From Pararhizobium sp. IMCC3301 (lineage in GTDB: Bacteria; Pseudomonadota; Alphaproteobacteria; Rhizobiales; GCA-2746425): DNA of 64,000 bases. How positions within the stretch are numbered: position 1 is the stretch's first letter; each line of letters starts with the position of its first letter. The translations under genes were made by a program, and so were the position numbers. This document shows, piece by piece, positions 51,999 through 61,144 of the stretch. The notes beneath the pieces are model-generated. The model worked only from the letters and a program-made list of their open reading frames with translations, was not told the DNA's origin and did not search any database. The DNA lies in contig NZ_CP132336.1 in the NCBI RefSeq assembly GCF_030758315.1, positions 992,001-1,056,000 on the forward strand. Reading direction: 5' to 3'.

Positions 51999-53153
51999 TT
52001 ATGGCAGGGCTTTCCTTCCGGTGTAGGCCTGGCCGTAGGCGGTTGGTGCTTGCACCTGCGCCATCAGATCATTATCCCATTCGCCTTCGACAACCACATG
52101 GGCCGTCGCTCCAAGATTCACCGCTTCGATGAGGTTGTGGTTCACATAGGCGTAGACACCGGGCTGACGGAACTTGTACATCGCCGCACCTGCAGAGCCG
52201 CCCCGAATGAACCAGGTTTCCAGATCTCTGGCAGGAGGTGTGTTGAAACTTCCGGTTTCCCAGACAATATCGCCATGTCCGCCGATCAGATGCGGGCGCG
52301 TATCCCGGTTGGCCTGTGAATGCACAAACAACACAGTTTCACCGACAGTAGCAGTCAAGGCGTTGTCATTGGTCAGCGATCCTGCCTTGCCGTTGAACAC
52401 GACATGGGACGGAACGAGACCATTCATTACTTCAAGCGTATCGGCATAGGAACTGCCCAGATCTTCAAAGCGGAGATAGTCTCCGTCAGTATCTTTGGGC
52501 ACGTAAAAGTCATTCTCACCGATATAGAACACCTTGTCATAACGAACGGCCTGGTTTTTGTCATCTTTCAACCCGTCGCGCGGCAGGATCATGATGGCAC
52601 CGCTCATGCCCGACACGACATGCCACGGAATCATCGGTCCGCCCGGTGCGCAATGATAGACAAACGTACCAGGGCGAGTCGCCTTGAAGCGCAAAACCGT
52701 CAATTCACCTGGATTGACCAGCGTCAGCGCACCGCCGCCCAGCCCACCCGTCGCTGCGTGAAAATCGATATTGTGCTGCAGGGAGCTTTCCTCTGGATTG
52801 ATCAGTGTCAGTTCGACGTAATCGCCTTCATGGACCACCATCAGCGGGCCAGGAACGGACCCTTCAAAGGTCATCGCCTGCATCATGGTGCCGTCCTGAT
52901 CGATCTCCATTTCCTTTTCAACGATTGTCATCTCGAATTCGACAATGCTTGGCGGAAGCGTTGCAACCTGTTCGTGCTCATGCACGAAGGGCGGCGCAAC
53001 GAGTTTTACTTTTCTGCGTGGCATGTTGTTCAGATCCACATTCGCCCCGACCGGGGTCATGCTTTCTGAAGAGGCCGCCACTTGGGTTGCCACCAGGCTG
53101 GGCGCTGCGGCGGCAAATGCTGCTCCCATAAGGGCTGTACGGCGTGTGATCAT
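51999..53153 (-). CDS. nirK: Copper-containing nitrite reductase NirK
   Basis: About 384 aa from ATG 53153, which has an AAGGAG site 8 bases upstream; a longer frame to 53249 is rejected. A Tat signal ([20 protein letters not shown]) heads the protein. Copper ligands: His in [11 protein letters not shown] and, in [20 protein letters not shown], the T1 His, Cys, His and Met set. The T2/catalytic region includes [20 protein letters not shown]. The enzyme reduces nitrite to nitric oxide in the periplasm, receiving electrons from pseudoazurin. A candidate Fnr/NnrR box lies upstream. Confidence 0.95.
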   Translation of the reverse strand: MITRRTALMGAAFAAAAPSLVATQVAASSESMTPVGANVDLNNMPRRKVKLVAPPFVHEHEQVATLPPSIVEFEMTIVEKEMEIDQDGTMMQAMTFEGSVPGPLMVVHEGDYVELTLINPEESSLQHNIDFHAATGGLGGGALTLVNPGELTVLRFKATRPGTFVYHCAPGGPMIPWHVVSGMSGAIMILPRDGLKDDKNQAVRYDKVFYIGENDFYVPKDTDGDYLRFEDLGSSYADTLEVMNGLVPSHVVFNGKAGSLTNDNALTATVGETVLFVHSQANRDTRPHLIGGHGDIVWETGSFNTPPARDLETWFIRGGSAGAAMYKFRQPGVYAYVNHNLIEAVNLGATAHVVVEGEWDNDLMAQVQAPTAYGQAYTGRKALP

Positions 53154-53221
53154 GTTCGTCTCCTTCAACGGTCTTGGTTTATTCCGATGACGAAACCTAG
53201 GACGGGGGTGTGGTCTGCTCT

Positions 53222-53235
53222 TTGTTCCGGCGCAA
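53222..53235. promoter_or_regulatory. Putative Fnr/NnrR-type box (TTGTTCCGGCGCAA)
   Basis: TTG-N8-CAA, the consensus spacing for Crp/Fnr regulators, with an almost symmetric centre, 69-82 bases upstream of the nirK start. The regulator encoded at 50039-50767 is the natural candidate. Confidence 0.55.
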
Positions 53236-53276
53236 ACAAAACAAAGCATTCTGCCGGTATCGCCCCGTTGCAGACA

Positions 53277-53837
53277 TTAATTTGTTTTTCCAAATACGAG
53301 CAATTCCGGGGCAACTCCCAACGCATTCAATCGCTGATAGTGGCTCACCGAAAAATCACCTGCCAGAGCCTGCGCAAAGTCAAACAGATCAACGGCTTCC
53401 TGTCCGCCACCTGTATGTCCGGGATACAGCACCATGGTCACCGCCCCGCCTCGTTTCAGCAGTGCCAACGCCTGCTGCAAGGCCGCCAGTGTCGTCTCGG
53501 AGCGAGTCATAATTGTCTTGTCGGCACCAGGCAGATATCCCAGATTGAACACCACGGCCGCAACGGATGGCTCATCGCAATCTGCAAGGCATTTTGCCAG
53601 CGTCTCATGCCCGGCATGCAGCAGCGTTACCTCGGGCCTGGCGCCCAGTCTGTCAGCAGCATGTTGCAGCGCGCTTTCCTGCACATCAAACCCGAACACC
53701 CGCCCGGTCGGGCCAACTTCGTCTGCGAGAAACAATGTGTCATGACCGTTTCCGACGGTTGCATCAACGACCACATCTCCCGGCTGCAATATTTGACGCA
53801 GCATCAAATGCGCCATTTCAGTGGCACGCCACATCAC
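53277..53837 (-). CDS. Class I SAM methyltransferase of the YtqB/MnmM type
   Basis: 186 aa. Motif I reads VVVDATVGNGHDTLFLA near residue 22 and motif IV is AAVVFNLGYLPGADKTIM; the NLGYLPG sequence is characteristic of the YtqB group. In Bacillus the member MnmM methylates nm5U34 of tRNAs to mnm5U. The ATG overlaps the stop of the upstream FAD oxidoreductase by 4 bases, so the pair is translationally coupled and its function is probably linked. Confidence 0.75.
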   Translation of the reverse strand: MMWRATEMAHLMLRQILQPGDVVVDATVGNGHDTLFLADEVGPTGRVFGFDVQESALQHAADRLGARPEVTLLHAGHETLAKCLADCDEPSVAAVVFNLGYLPGADKTIMTRSETTLAALQQALALLKRGGAVTMVLYPGHTGGGQEAVDLFDFAQALAGDFSVSHYQRLNALGVAPELLVFGKTN

Positions 53838-54901
53838 ACACCCGCCTTGCGATTGGCATATTGCTGCACATCAAACTCTGCCGGAACAGCCGTTCCGACC
53901 ACCAGACAGGTACTGAATTGTTTTGCAAACCAGGGCCCGTGCAAAGACCCTTTCGACCCCAGTCCGTTGAAAAATCCAAGCCTGCGATGCACCGGGTGAA
54001 AGCCGATCACAGCCTTGCTTTCTCTGATGATCGGCCGTACGGCCGCGCTGTGCCCTACAATTTGATAGGGCACATGAAGGAAAGCCTTCAGCTTGTCTTC
54101 CAGTACAGCCCGCGCCTCCGGATTCGGCACTTCATCAAGATTTGCCCAATCATAACTCGCTCCAAGACGAAACTCCATCGGGTCTGCGCTCGGTGCCAGC
54201 CAGATTCCCCGATGCAGACTATGGGCAGGTAACGGGGCTTCAAAGCGCAAAGTCAGAATATCGCCCTTTGCCGCATTGAATGGCACAAATGCAAAATGCG
54301 GGTTTTGCGCTGCGGCATAGCCCTCGCATGAAATCACATAACGGGCAGAATGGCCGGCCACCGACACCGTGGCATCGCCAAAAGACACATCTTTAGCCCA
54401 GTCAAGCGTCACCGGCTCAATTGTCAGCAATGCAGCGGCCGCATCCAGAAACGCCGCCACATCCAGCTGCGCGGCTTTCATGGCAAACCCGCCGCCACTG
54501 GTATCAGCGACAGCGGCGGGCAGAAATTGCTCTACCGGCCCTTCGTCAAGATGCGCGCAAAATTGCAGGTCTCCCGCTCGCTTCTGCCACACCTCACGCT
54601 CCGCTAAACTGGTGAACAGGCGCAGCGCCGTGCGCTCATGAAAGAATGAATGCCCGGTCTGTTGCTCAACCCCGGAATAAAACGCTCTTGCATAGGGCAG
54701 AAATTCATCCACCCGCCAGCTCACCGTCAGCCTCTGGCCAGTGATCGGTGTCATCAGACCGGCAGCAATTCGCGACGCGCTGACCGGTTTGCCCGGGTCC
54801 AGCAGCAGCACCTTTTGTCCCGCTGCCCGCAAGTGCAGACCCAGCGTCGTTCCCGCCAGCCCCTGCCCTACAATAATGACGTCCCATGGCGTCTTCGCCA
54901 T
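53834..54901 (-). CDS. FAD-dependent oxidoreductase, MnmC C-domain-like
   Basis: About 355 aa from ATG 54901 (MAKTPWDVIIVGQGLAGTTL). The dinucleotide-binding GxGxxG is GQGLAGTTLGLHLRAAG; the DAO-family arrangement is clear, with SASRIAAGLMTPITGQRLTV, PFNAAKGDILTLRFE and a C-terminal NGLGSKGSLHGPWFAKQ, close in style to the FAD domain of MnmC (cmnm5U34 oxidation in tRNA). An ATG at 54943 lies upstream. Overlap with the YtqB/MnmM-type gene supports a tRNA-modification role, but D-amino-acid oxidase-like enzymes cannot be excluded. Confidence 0.7.
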   Translation of the reverse strand: MAKTPWDVIIVGQGLAGTTLGLHLRAAGQKVLLLDPGKPVSASRIAAGLMTPITGQRLTVSWRVDEFLPYARAFYSGVEQQTGHSFFHERTALRLFTSLAEREVWQKRAGDLQFCAHLDEGPVEQFLPAAVADTSGGGFAMKAAQLDVAAFLDAAAALLTIEPVTLDWAKDVSFGDATVSVAGHSARYVISCEGYAAAQNPHFAFVPFNAAKGDILTLRFEAPLPAHSLHRGIWLAPSADPMEFRLGASYDWANLDEVPNPEARAVLEDKLKAFLHVPYQIVGHSAAVRPIIRESKAVIGFHPVHRRLGFFNGLGSKGSLHGPWFAKQFSTCLVVGTAVPAEFDVQQYANRKAGV

Positions 54902-55045
54902 ACAGCTTTCGCTCCTCTGGGTGAGTTTGAACACACTCACCACTCAGCCCTGGCTCCAGCACAAGTCATTCCGGTCAGCCAACGCCGCTATCCGCACCGG
55001 AAAATCTGCCGATCAACAGCACCGGATTTCGACGCCCGGTCAGTT

Positions 55046-56278
55046 CTACACCGGCACACTGGCGGCGTCGGATCGTCTGGTCGCGACTAAAACGACGAAG
55101 GCTGCAATTGCCCCCAGCGAAGCCAGTTGGATCGCCGTTCTGAAATCAAATATCTGGGCAATCAGGCCCATTGACGAACCGGCGATGAGACCGCCCAGAA
55201 ACAGGCCATTCATGTAAAGCGAAGTTGCCCGCGCCATTCTGCCGGCAGCAAAGCTTTGCACAAAGGTGATACCAACCCCGGCAAAAATACCATAATAAAG
55301 CCCCTCCAGAGCTGATCCGACAATCATCTGCGGCAAGCTCGAAACTGCCGCCAAAACCATGAAGGCAACGATTCCAAGAAGTGCTGCGCCAAGCAGCGCA
55401 TTGCGTGCCCCGACACGCCCAATCAACCAGGGCGCACTCAAAATTGCGCCGATTTCAACAAATGTCTTGACCGAAAACGACAGACCGGGCGCAAAGGTTG
55501 GAAGCCCCACTTCCTGTATGTAAAACAGCGGCAACGCGCTGCTGCATAAAATATGCGCGAATGAAAAGAAGAAGCATGCCAGGCCAGCATGCCACAGTGG
55601 CCGGTTAATACTCTCCTGCCCGTTCGATGCCTTGTTCTGCAACGCCGGCCGTGCAGCTGCGGTGAAATCTTTTGGCATCACAAAATACCACAACAGCGCC
55701 CAGAAACCTGCAGCGATGAGCGCCATTTTGAAGACCGCGAGATGGCCGAATTGCCCTGCAATGAAAAACGCCAGCGCCGGAGACAGCATCCAGCCCAAGG
55801 ACGTCATGGAGCGCAAATATGAATTGTAGCGTTGAATGTTCAGCCTTTCACGCTCGGCATAGAGCCGGCCATAGCTGTACATCGCCGAAAGAGCGGCAGA
55901 CGACACTCCGAAACACAGGCTCGCGACACTCACCACGATCCAGTAGGATTGCACAATCAGTATCGCGGAATTTGCTATCACAAAGGCGGCGATACATAGC
56001 AGCACGAGCGGCGCAATCGTCCGGCCCTCGTCAATCCATTCGCCAAATCGGCGGTTGATCGTCACCGCCACCAACAGTGTCAGTGAAGAATAGACGCTGA
56101 TCATCCACGGCTCTTTACCAAGCCCCTCGACAATATAGACCCCCATGAACGGGACAATCGCCGAGTTCGACAGCACGCCAACCAGCAGCAGGACAAGATT
56201 CCACACTGATCTGTGATTCTGAATCAGGCCCATAAACTCCCAAACCGCCGCTGGACCGTTCAGCTTTCGTCTCGCCAT
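55046..56278 (-). CDS. MFS transporter, sugar-efflux-like
   Basis: 410 aa, 12 helices. Segment NRRFGEWIDEGRTIAPLVL is the cytoplasmic loop between helices 2 and 3. NSYLRSMTSLGWMLSPALAF and ATSLYMNGLFLGGLIAGSSM match the sugar-efflux (SET) subfamily style. Substrate is unknown. Reads leftward, toward the MnmC-like gene, 145 bases before that gene's start. Confidence 0.8.
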   Translation of the reverse strand: MARRKLNGPAAVWEFMGLIQNHRSVWNLVLLLVGVLSNSAIVPFMGVYIVEGLGKEPWMISVYSSLTLLVAVTINRRFGEWIDEGRTIAPLVLLCIAAFVIANSAILIVQSYWIVVSVASLCFGVSSAALSAMYSYGRLYAERERLNIQRYNSYLRSMTSLGWMLSPALAFFIAGQFGHLAVFKMALIAAGFWALLWYFVMPKDFTAAARPALQNKASNGQESINRPLWHAGLACFFFSFAHILCSSALPLFYIQEVGLPTFAPGLSFSVKTFVEIGAILSAPWLIGRVGARNALLGAALLGIVAFMVLAAVSSLPQMIVGSALEGLYYGIFAGVGITFVQSFAAGRMARATSLYMNGLFLGGLIAGSSMGLIAQIFDFRTAIQLASLGAIAAFVVLVATRRSDAASVPV

Positions 56279-56535
56279 TTTCGCGCAACGTGATCCTGGC
56301 CTCCGAACTCATGGCACCAACCATCCCGACAGCACTTGCCGATCAATCTAAAGGACGTTGAGTGAATGTCGAGACATTTGACCCGGCACCGGCGACAGAC
56401 AGACGGACCGGGAAGAATTGCCAGCGGTTCCGCCAGAGCGGATAACCCCATAGCAGCCAGCGTTCTATACCGGCCAATCCGGATGGTCTCAATTTTACCG
56501 GCCTCCAGCCGGCAAACGCAGTAAAGCGGTCTCGT

Positions 56536-57564
56536 TTAAGAGCCTTTCATTGCCAGGGACCGGATCAGCCTGTCCATTTTCCGGTAAACAGGGCGGTTGT
56601 CAAAGAAGGTTGTGTGTGCCCATCCGAACCCGGTGGCCATCACACCTTTGCGGTTCATTGTGTCTGTTGTATATGGCTGTTTGGTCAGCATACCGCGCAT
56701 CGCAATCAGCAGCAGAAGCTGGTTGTCGCTGGTTGAAACTTCGCCTTTGTCAAAAGCAAGGCGCCACTGCTCGGCGTTCTGCTTTCCGTCCTCAACATGT
56801 TTTGGATTCACCTGATCCCAATCGATCTGTATCCAGGACGTGGCAGCGCGATTATAGGCCCGTTTCCACTTCTGGGATTCATTGGTTTCACTCACCAGCG
56901 CCATCAGACTGTCGGCATATTTCAACCCGTTCTGGGTGCGCAGATCAAAGAACACCGCAAACTCGTTGAATTGTGGGCTGGAATTGGTGCCACGTTGCAT
57001 CTCAGCCCATTTCACGGCCTTGTCAAATGCCTCTTGTGCCAGTCCTTCCAGGCCGCGCATTTGCGCATCGCGGATTGTGTCATGGAGAAGAAATGCTTTG
57101 ATTTCGGTGACAAGGGCCGGATCAGCAAAACGAACACCTCCCCTTTTGTCATCTCTGCACTCTCCGGCCGAGAAAGCCGGTTTCTGCCAGCCTCTTGCCA
57201 GCGACACGGCCTGTGAAACATCACCCTGTTTGCCAAGCTGAATCATCTTCACCCACGCCGATCCGTAGGTCGGCATCACCGCGGCACTGATTGCCTTGAT
57301 CTGCGCATCGTCAACATCGCTCAGGAGTTCGAAAAAAGACCCGGTCCCCAATGGCCAGTTGAGATATCCCAGCGAAAGACCCTGGCAATCAAAATCGCGC
57401 GTAACCGCAGCAAATTTCTCATCCTTGTCTTTGCCACCACTTTCAAACGACCCGGAAATTTCGGAAATCGCTTCAATCCATTTCATCGGCAGTTGCGGTT
57501 GCGCAAAAGCTGCCGTTGGACCAAACACAAGAGAGGCAAGTAGTATCAGAAACTGAATTCTCAT
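56536..57564 (-). CDS. Secreted lysozyme-fold (chitosanase-like) protein
   Basis: 342 aa with a signal peptide (FLILLASLVFGPTAAFA). The N-terminal domain has the general acid region ISEISGSFESGGKDKDEKFA, then DFDCQGLSLGYLNWPLGTGS with FFELL: the pattern FExxx...D-x-x-G-x-S-x-G-x-x-x-W-x-x-G of secreted lysozyme-fold hydrolases often annotated with peptidoglycan-binding domains. The C-terminal part is helical and unassigned. It may cleave peptidoglycan or chitosan; no enzymatic proof from sequence. Confidence 0.6.
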   Translation of the reverse strand: MRIQFLILLASLVFGPTAAFAQPQLPMKWIEAISEISGSFESGGKDKDEKFAAVTRDFDCQGLSLGYLNWPLGTGSFFELLSDVDDAQIKAISAAVMPTYGSAWVKMIQLGKQGDVSQAVSLARGWQKPAFSAGECRDDKRGGVRFADPALVTEIKAFLLHDTIRDAQMRGLEGLAQEAFDKAVKWAEMQRGTNSSPQFNEFAVFFDLRTQNGLKYADSLMALVSETNESQKWKRAYNRAATSWIQIDWDQVNPKHVEDGKQNAEQWRLAFDKGEVSTSDNQLLLLIAMRGMLTKQPYTTDTMNRKGVMATGFGWAHTTFFDNRPVYRKMDRLIRSLAMKGS

Positions 57565-57936
57565 AAATCGTCCTACACCAAAAGACAGAGTAAGGTTCTC
57601 GTCAGTCGGGCGATCTTCAACAACAGGACCTGTTCACAAAGCGCAGCCTTGCAGCAAATCAGGCGGAAAATTCCACCTGATACCTGCGCATCTTTGCGCT
57701 CACCAGCGCTTTAAGATGCTAAATATCCTTCAGGATAATATTAGGTTTTCATCAGTCCCATTGAGTAACAATGGTCTGACTTAAATCTGCGTCGAAGCAA
57801 CGAAACCCATCGTATTTTGATCTTCCGACATTGGCGCAGGGTTTGAACGGCAACCGCGGCAGCATTATGGCGCGACTAAAGCCATAGCAAGGTGTTTTTC
57901 CTGTCCTGCCATTAGGCTCACAATTCGCCTGACGGT
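57565..57936. other. Non-coding stretch between lysozyme-fold gene and udh
   Basis: No gene. It contains an AT-rich segment with the short hairpin TATCCTTCAGGATA near 57723-57736, which may be part of the promoter of the leftward lysozyme-fold gene. No operator assigned. Confidence 0.4.
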
Positions 57937-58779
57937 TTAATCATCAATTTTTTTGGTATCGTCGATAATGTTCATGCTTGCAACGCCGCTTTCGCCCAGT
58001 GACACAGCGGCAAACGGGCCGCCATGATACAGGTTTTTCGGATCAGACAGATCCTGCACCGGCTCAGTTGCAAGGATCTGTGCTGCAAATTGCTCCGCAT
58101 TGTCCTTTGGCCGGTAGCCAAGATATGCGGCATTGCTGTTGTCAACCGGCCTGCGATCATTGTCAGACACTCCGTAAACCACGCTGAAGCCGGTGGTAGG
58201 TGTATCAATTGATCGCTCCACAAGTTGGATGAGATCCTCATATGACAGCCACGATCCAAGGGCGCGGGCATTTGTCACCTGCGCGCAGGAAAGAATGCGC
58301 AGACAGACCGATTCCACCTGCCGCTTGTCCCAGTACAGGCTGGCCAGATCTTCAGAAAAGCACTTGGCAAGCCCGTAAAACGTGTCCGGCTTATGCGCCA
58401 CATCGGTTCCGATGCAGACATTTCGCGGATGCATGCCCACAGCATGGATGGAACTGGCATAAATCACCCGCCGCACTTTATTGCGGTATGCCGCTTCCCA
58501 GACATTATAGGCGCCAATGATATTGGGCCCCAGAATCTGGTCAAATGTCCCTTCATCGCCATAGGCGCCGAAATGGACAACCATTTCCGCCCCTTCCAGC
58601 ACGGAAATCATATCGTCCAGGCTGGCAAGATCGGCCCGCACATACTGCTCACCATCATAAAGCTTGCCGATTTCATCGACTATGTCTGTGGACACCAATT
58701 GATCCGCCAGCCTGCTCAATGGTTCACGCAGATACGAGCCGAGGCGTCCGGCAGCGCCGGTCAGAACCAGTTTGTTCAT
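57937..58779 (-). CDS. udh: Uronate dehydrogenase
   Basis: 280 aa, short-chain dehydrogenase fold. NAD site TGAAGRLGSYL near residue 7, SSIHAVGM with the catalytic serine region, and YGLAKCFSEDLASLYWDK with the Tyr-x-x-x-Lys pair. WLSYEDLIQLVERSID and VVYGVSDNDRRPVDNSNAAY match uronate dehydrogenases, which oxidise galacturonate or glucuronate to the aldarolactone. It is adjacent to a DAO-type oxidoreductase in the same direction, 67 bases downstream. Confidence 0.8.
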   Translation of the reverse strand: MNKLVLTGAAGRLGSYLREPLSRLADQLVSTDIVDEIGKLYDGEQYVRADLASLDDMISVLEGAEMVVHFGAYGDEGTFDQILGPNIIGAYNVWEAAYRNKVRRVIYASSIHAVGMHPRNVCIGTDVAHKPDTFYGLAKCFSEDLASLYWDKRQVESVCLRILSCAQVTNARALGSWLSYEDLIQLVERSIDTPTTGFSVVYGVSDNDRRPVDNSNAAYLGYRPKDNAEQFAAQILATEPVQDLSDPKNLYHGGPFAAVSLGESGVASMNIIDDTKKIDD

Positions 58780-58846
58780 AAATTTCTCTCACTGTTTCAG
58801 GTCTGTGTCGGAACGGTTCCAAAAAGGCCCGCAACTGGGCTCAATT

Positions 58847-60061
58847 CTAGATCACGGCCTTTTCAACAAAGGGTTGGTTTTTCTCAATCCGCTCATAATT
58901 AAACGGCGACAGGTCAAGTGTCCGGAACTCGCCATAGGTAATCAGCTCGGCTGTGCCTCGCCCCATGGCGGGTGACTGCTGGAAGCCATGACCCGAAAAC
59001 CCGTTAACGAAAATGAAATTTTCAACCTGTGTGTGCGGTCCCAAAATGGCATTCTGGTCGAATGAATTATAGGCATAATGCCCTGCCCAGGAATTGATCA
59101 GCTTGATCGCCTCAAACTGGGGAATGCGGTTGGCGATGACCGGCCAGACCTTGTCTTCCCATATCGAATGATCCTGTACGAAATCTTCATAGTCGACAGC
59201 CATATCCTCATCCGGCGCACAGCCAGCCAGATAATAAGTGCCGTCAGTGCGCATGTGAATTCCTGTCGGATCAATCGTCAACGGCAGATCCCTGTCCAGC
59301 GGTTTTGCAGCGTCAAAAATGAAGGTATATCGCTTGCGCGGCTCAACGGGTATTTCGATGCCTGCCATGCGCGAAGTCAGCACCGCCCGAGGCCCGGAAG
59401 CGTTGACCACCGTACCGCAGGAAATCTCCTCACCGGATTTCAGGGTAACGCTTTCGACCCGGCTGCCGGCGGAATTCCGCGTCATCGCAACCACTTCATT
59501 GCTGACATAGTCAGCACCCCGTTCCCGCGCCATCCGCTTCCACCAGTCAAACAGCGAATTGCCGTCAAAATAGCCTTCATCGACAAGATTATGATTGGCA
59601 CCGACAATATCATCGAGCCTGTAAAACGGATAATCGCGTGCGATGTCTGCCCGGCTCATATATTTTGTTCCAGCACCACAGGCGGCCTGAATTTTCTGCA
59701 ACTCTTTCAATTGGTCGGCAAAGGCCTGATTGTCAGCCAGATACATATAGCCGTAACTTTGCAGCACAAGCTCGGGTACTCTCGGATCATCGCCCATATA
59801 GCTCTGAAAGTTCTTCACAAAATCAGCAGCAAACTGGGAAATGCGTACGTTGATCTTCGCTGAAAATTGCTGGCGCATACAACTATTTGTGTGGGCAGTG
59901 GAGGAGAATTCATAAGTTGGGTCTCGTTCAACCACCAGAATCGACCCGTCAAAGTCCGGATTGTCGCTCAGGAACCAGGCAACTGACGACCCTAACATTG
60001 CCCCCCCGACAATCACCACATCATACCGGCCTTGCCTTGGTTTTTCCAAAATCCGCCCCAT
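58847..60061 (-). CDS. DAO-family FAD-dependent oxidoreductase
   Basis: About 404 aa from ATG 60061 with a GAGAGG ribosome site; ATG 60130 gives a longer N-terminus. FAD site GGAMLGSSVAWFLSD near residue 20, then VVERDPTYEFSSTAHTNSCM, DEGYFDGNSLFDWWKRMARE, and the C-terminal NGFSGHGFQQSPAMGRGTAE. The look is that of FOXRED1/sarcosine-type oxidases; the natural amine substrate is unknown. Reads into udh, so the two could form one transcript. Confidence 0.78.
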   Translation of the reverse strand: MGRILEKPRQGRYDVVIVGGAMLGSSVAWFLSDNPDFDGSILVVERDPTYEFSSTAHTNSCMRQQFSAKINVRISQFAADFVKNFQSYMGDDPRVPELVLQSYGYMYLADNQAFADQLKELQKIQAACGAGTKYMSRADIARDYPFYRLDDIVGANHNLVDEGYFDGNSLFDWWKRMARERGADYVSNEVVAMTRNSAGSRVESVTLKSGEEISCGTVVNASGPRAVLTSRMAGIEIPVEPRKRYTFIFDAAKPLDRDLPLTIDPTGIHMRTDGTYYLAGCAPDEDMAVDYEDFVQDHSIWEDKVWPVIANRIPQFEAIKLINSWAGHYAYNSFDQNAILGPHTQVENFIFVNGFSGHGFQQSPAMGRGTAELITYGEFRTLDLSPFNYERIEKNQPFVEKAVI

Positions 60062-60252
60062 ATAAATCCTCTCACGCCACTTCACCGGGATTTGCTTTGC
60101 CAGCCTCGTCCTGATGTCTCTGTGTTGCATAGATCGGCGCTGTTTTGAAGTTGATCCATCGCCCGCATCCGGTGCTTCGATTGTGCTCCGTGTGACAAAA
60201 CCACAGGCACTTTTGCACTGCTCGTACCAACCTGATTACTGGAACATCAAAT

Positions 60253-61128
60253 ATGACCGATTCATCGAACTATATCCCTCCCAAAGTCTGGAAATGGCAA
60301 TCGGAAAATGGAGGTGAATTCTCCAAGACAAATCGCCCCATAGCAGGCCCAACGCACGAAAAACGGCTGCCAGTCGGGAAACATCCCTTACAGCTTTATT
60401 CAATGGCAACGCCAAATGGCGTCAAGGTAACCATCATGCTGGAGGAACTACTGGCTCTTGGACGTCAGGGCGCGGAATATGACGCACATCTCATCCGCAT
60501 CGGTGACGGCGACCAGTTTGGTAGCGGCTTTGTTGATATTAATCCAAATTCGAAAATTCCGGCCCTCATGGACCATGGCACACCAACGCCAACTCGCGTG
60601 TTTGAGTCCGGTGCAATTCTCCTCTATCTGGCAGAAAAATTCGGGGCGTTTCTGCCCACCGAACATGCCGCCAGAACAGAATGCCTGTCATGGCTGTTCT
60701 GGCAGATGGGCAGCGCGCCCTATCTTGGCGGTGGCTTTGGCCACTTTTACGTCTATGCCCCAACCAAAATCGAATACTGCATCGACCGTTTTGCCATGGA
60801 GGTAAAGCGCCAGCTGGATGTGCTGGACCGCCATCTTGCCGACAAACAATATATGTGTGGCGATGACTACACCATTGCCGATATTGCAATCTGGCCGTGG
60901 TACGGTGCCCTGATGCGCAACAAACTCTATGATGCGGCCGAATTCCTCGACACGGCATCTTACAAAAATGTCAGCAAATGGACTGAATTGGTAGGCGCGA
61001 GAGCAGCGGTTAAACGGGGCAGAATGGTAAACCGGTTTCAGGGGCCAGAAGATGAACAGCTGCATGAGCGTCACGATGCCAGCGACTTTGAAACCCGAAC
61101 ACAGGACAAGCTTGAGGCCGCGGAATAA
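60253..61128 (+). CDS. yghU: YghU-type glutathione transferase (disulfide-bond reductase)
   Basis: 291 aa. The thioredoxin-like N-domain is preceded by an extension (YIPPKVWKWQSENGG) as in YghU. Landmarks: LPVGKHPLQLYSMATPNGVK, SGFVDINPNSKIPALMDHGT, RVFESGAILLYLAEKFGAFL and the helical C-domain with QMGSAPYLGGGFGHFYVYAP and CGDDYTIADIAIWPWYG. The class has glutathione-disulfide reductase activity. Divergent from the DAO-type gene; convergent with the AstE-like gene 16 bases away. Confidence 0.9.
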   Translation: MTDSSNYIPPKVWKWQSENGGEFSKTNRPIAGPTHEKRLPVGKHPLQLYSMATPNGVKVTIMLEELLALGRQGAEYDAHLIRIGDGDQFGSGFVDINPNSKIPALMDHGTPTPTRVFESGAILLYLAEKFGAFLPTEHAARTECLSWLFWQMGSAPYLGGGFGHFYVYAPTKIEYCIDRFAMEVKRQLDVLDRHLADKQYMCGDDYTIADIAIWPWYGALMRNKLYDAAEFLDTASYKNVSKWTELVGARAAVKRGRMVNRFQGPEDEQLHERHDASDFETRTQDKLEAAE

Positions 61129-61144
61129 ACCTCACCACAGGACG

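Noticed and set aside
52320-53069. Rightward 249-codon frame over nirK
   Set aside because: Antisense shadow; nirK has all copper ligands in the other strand.
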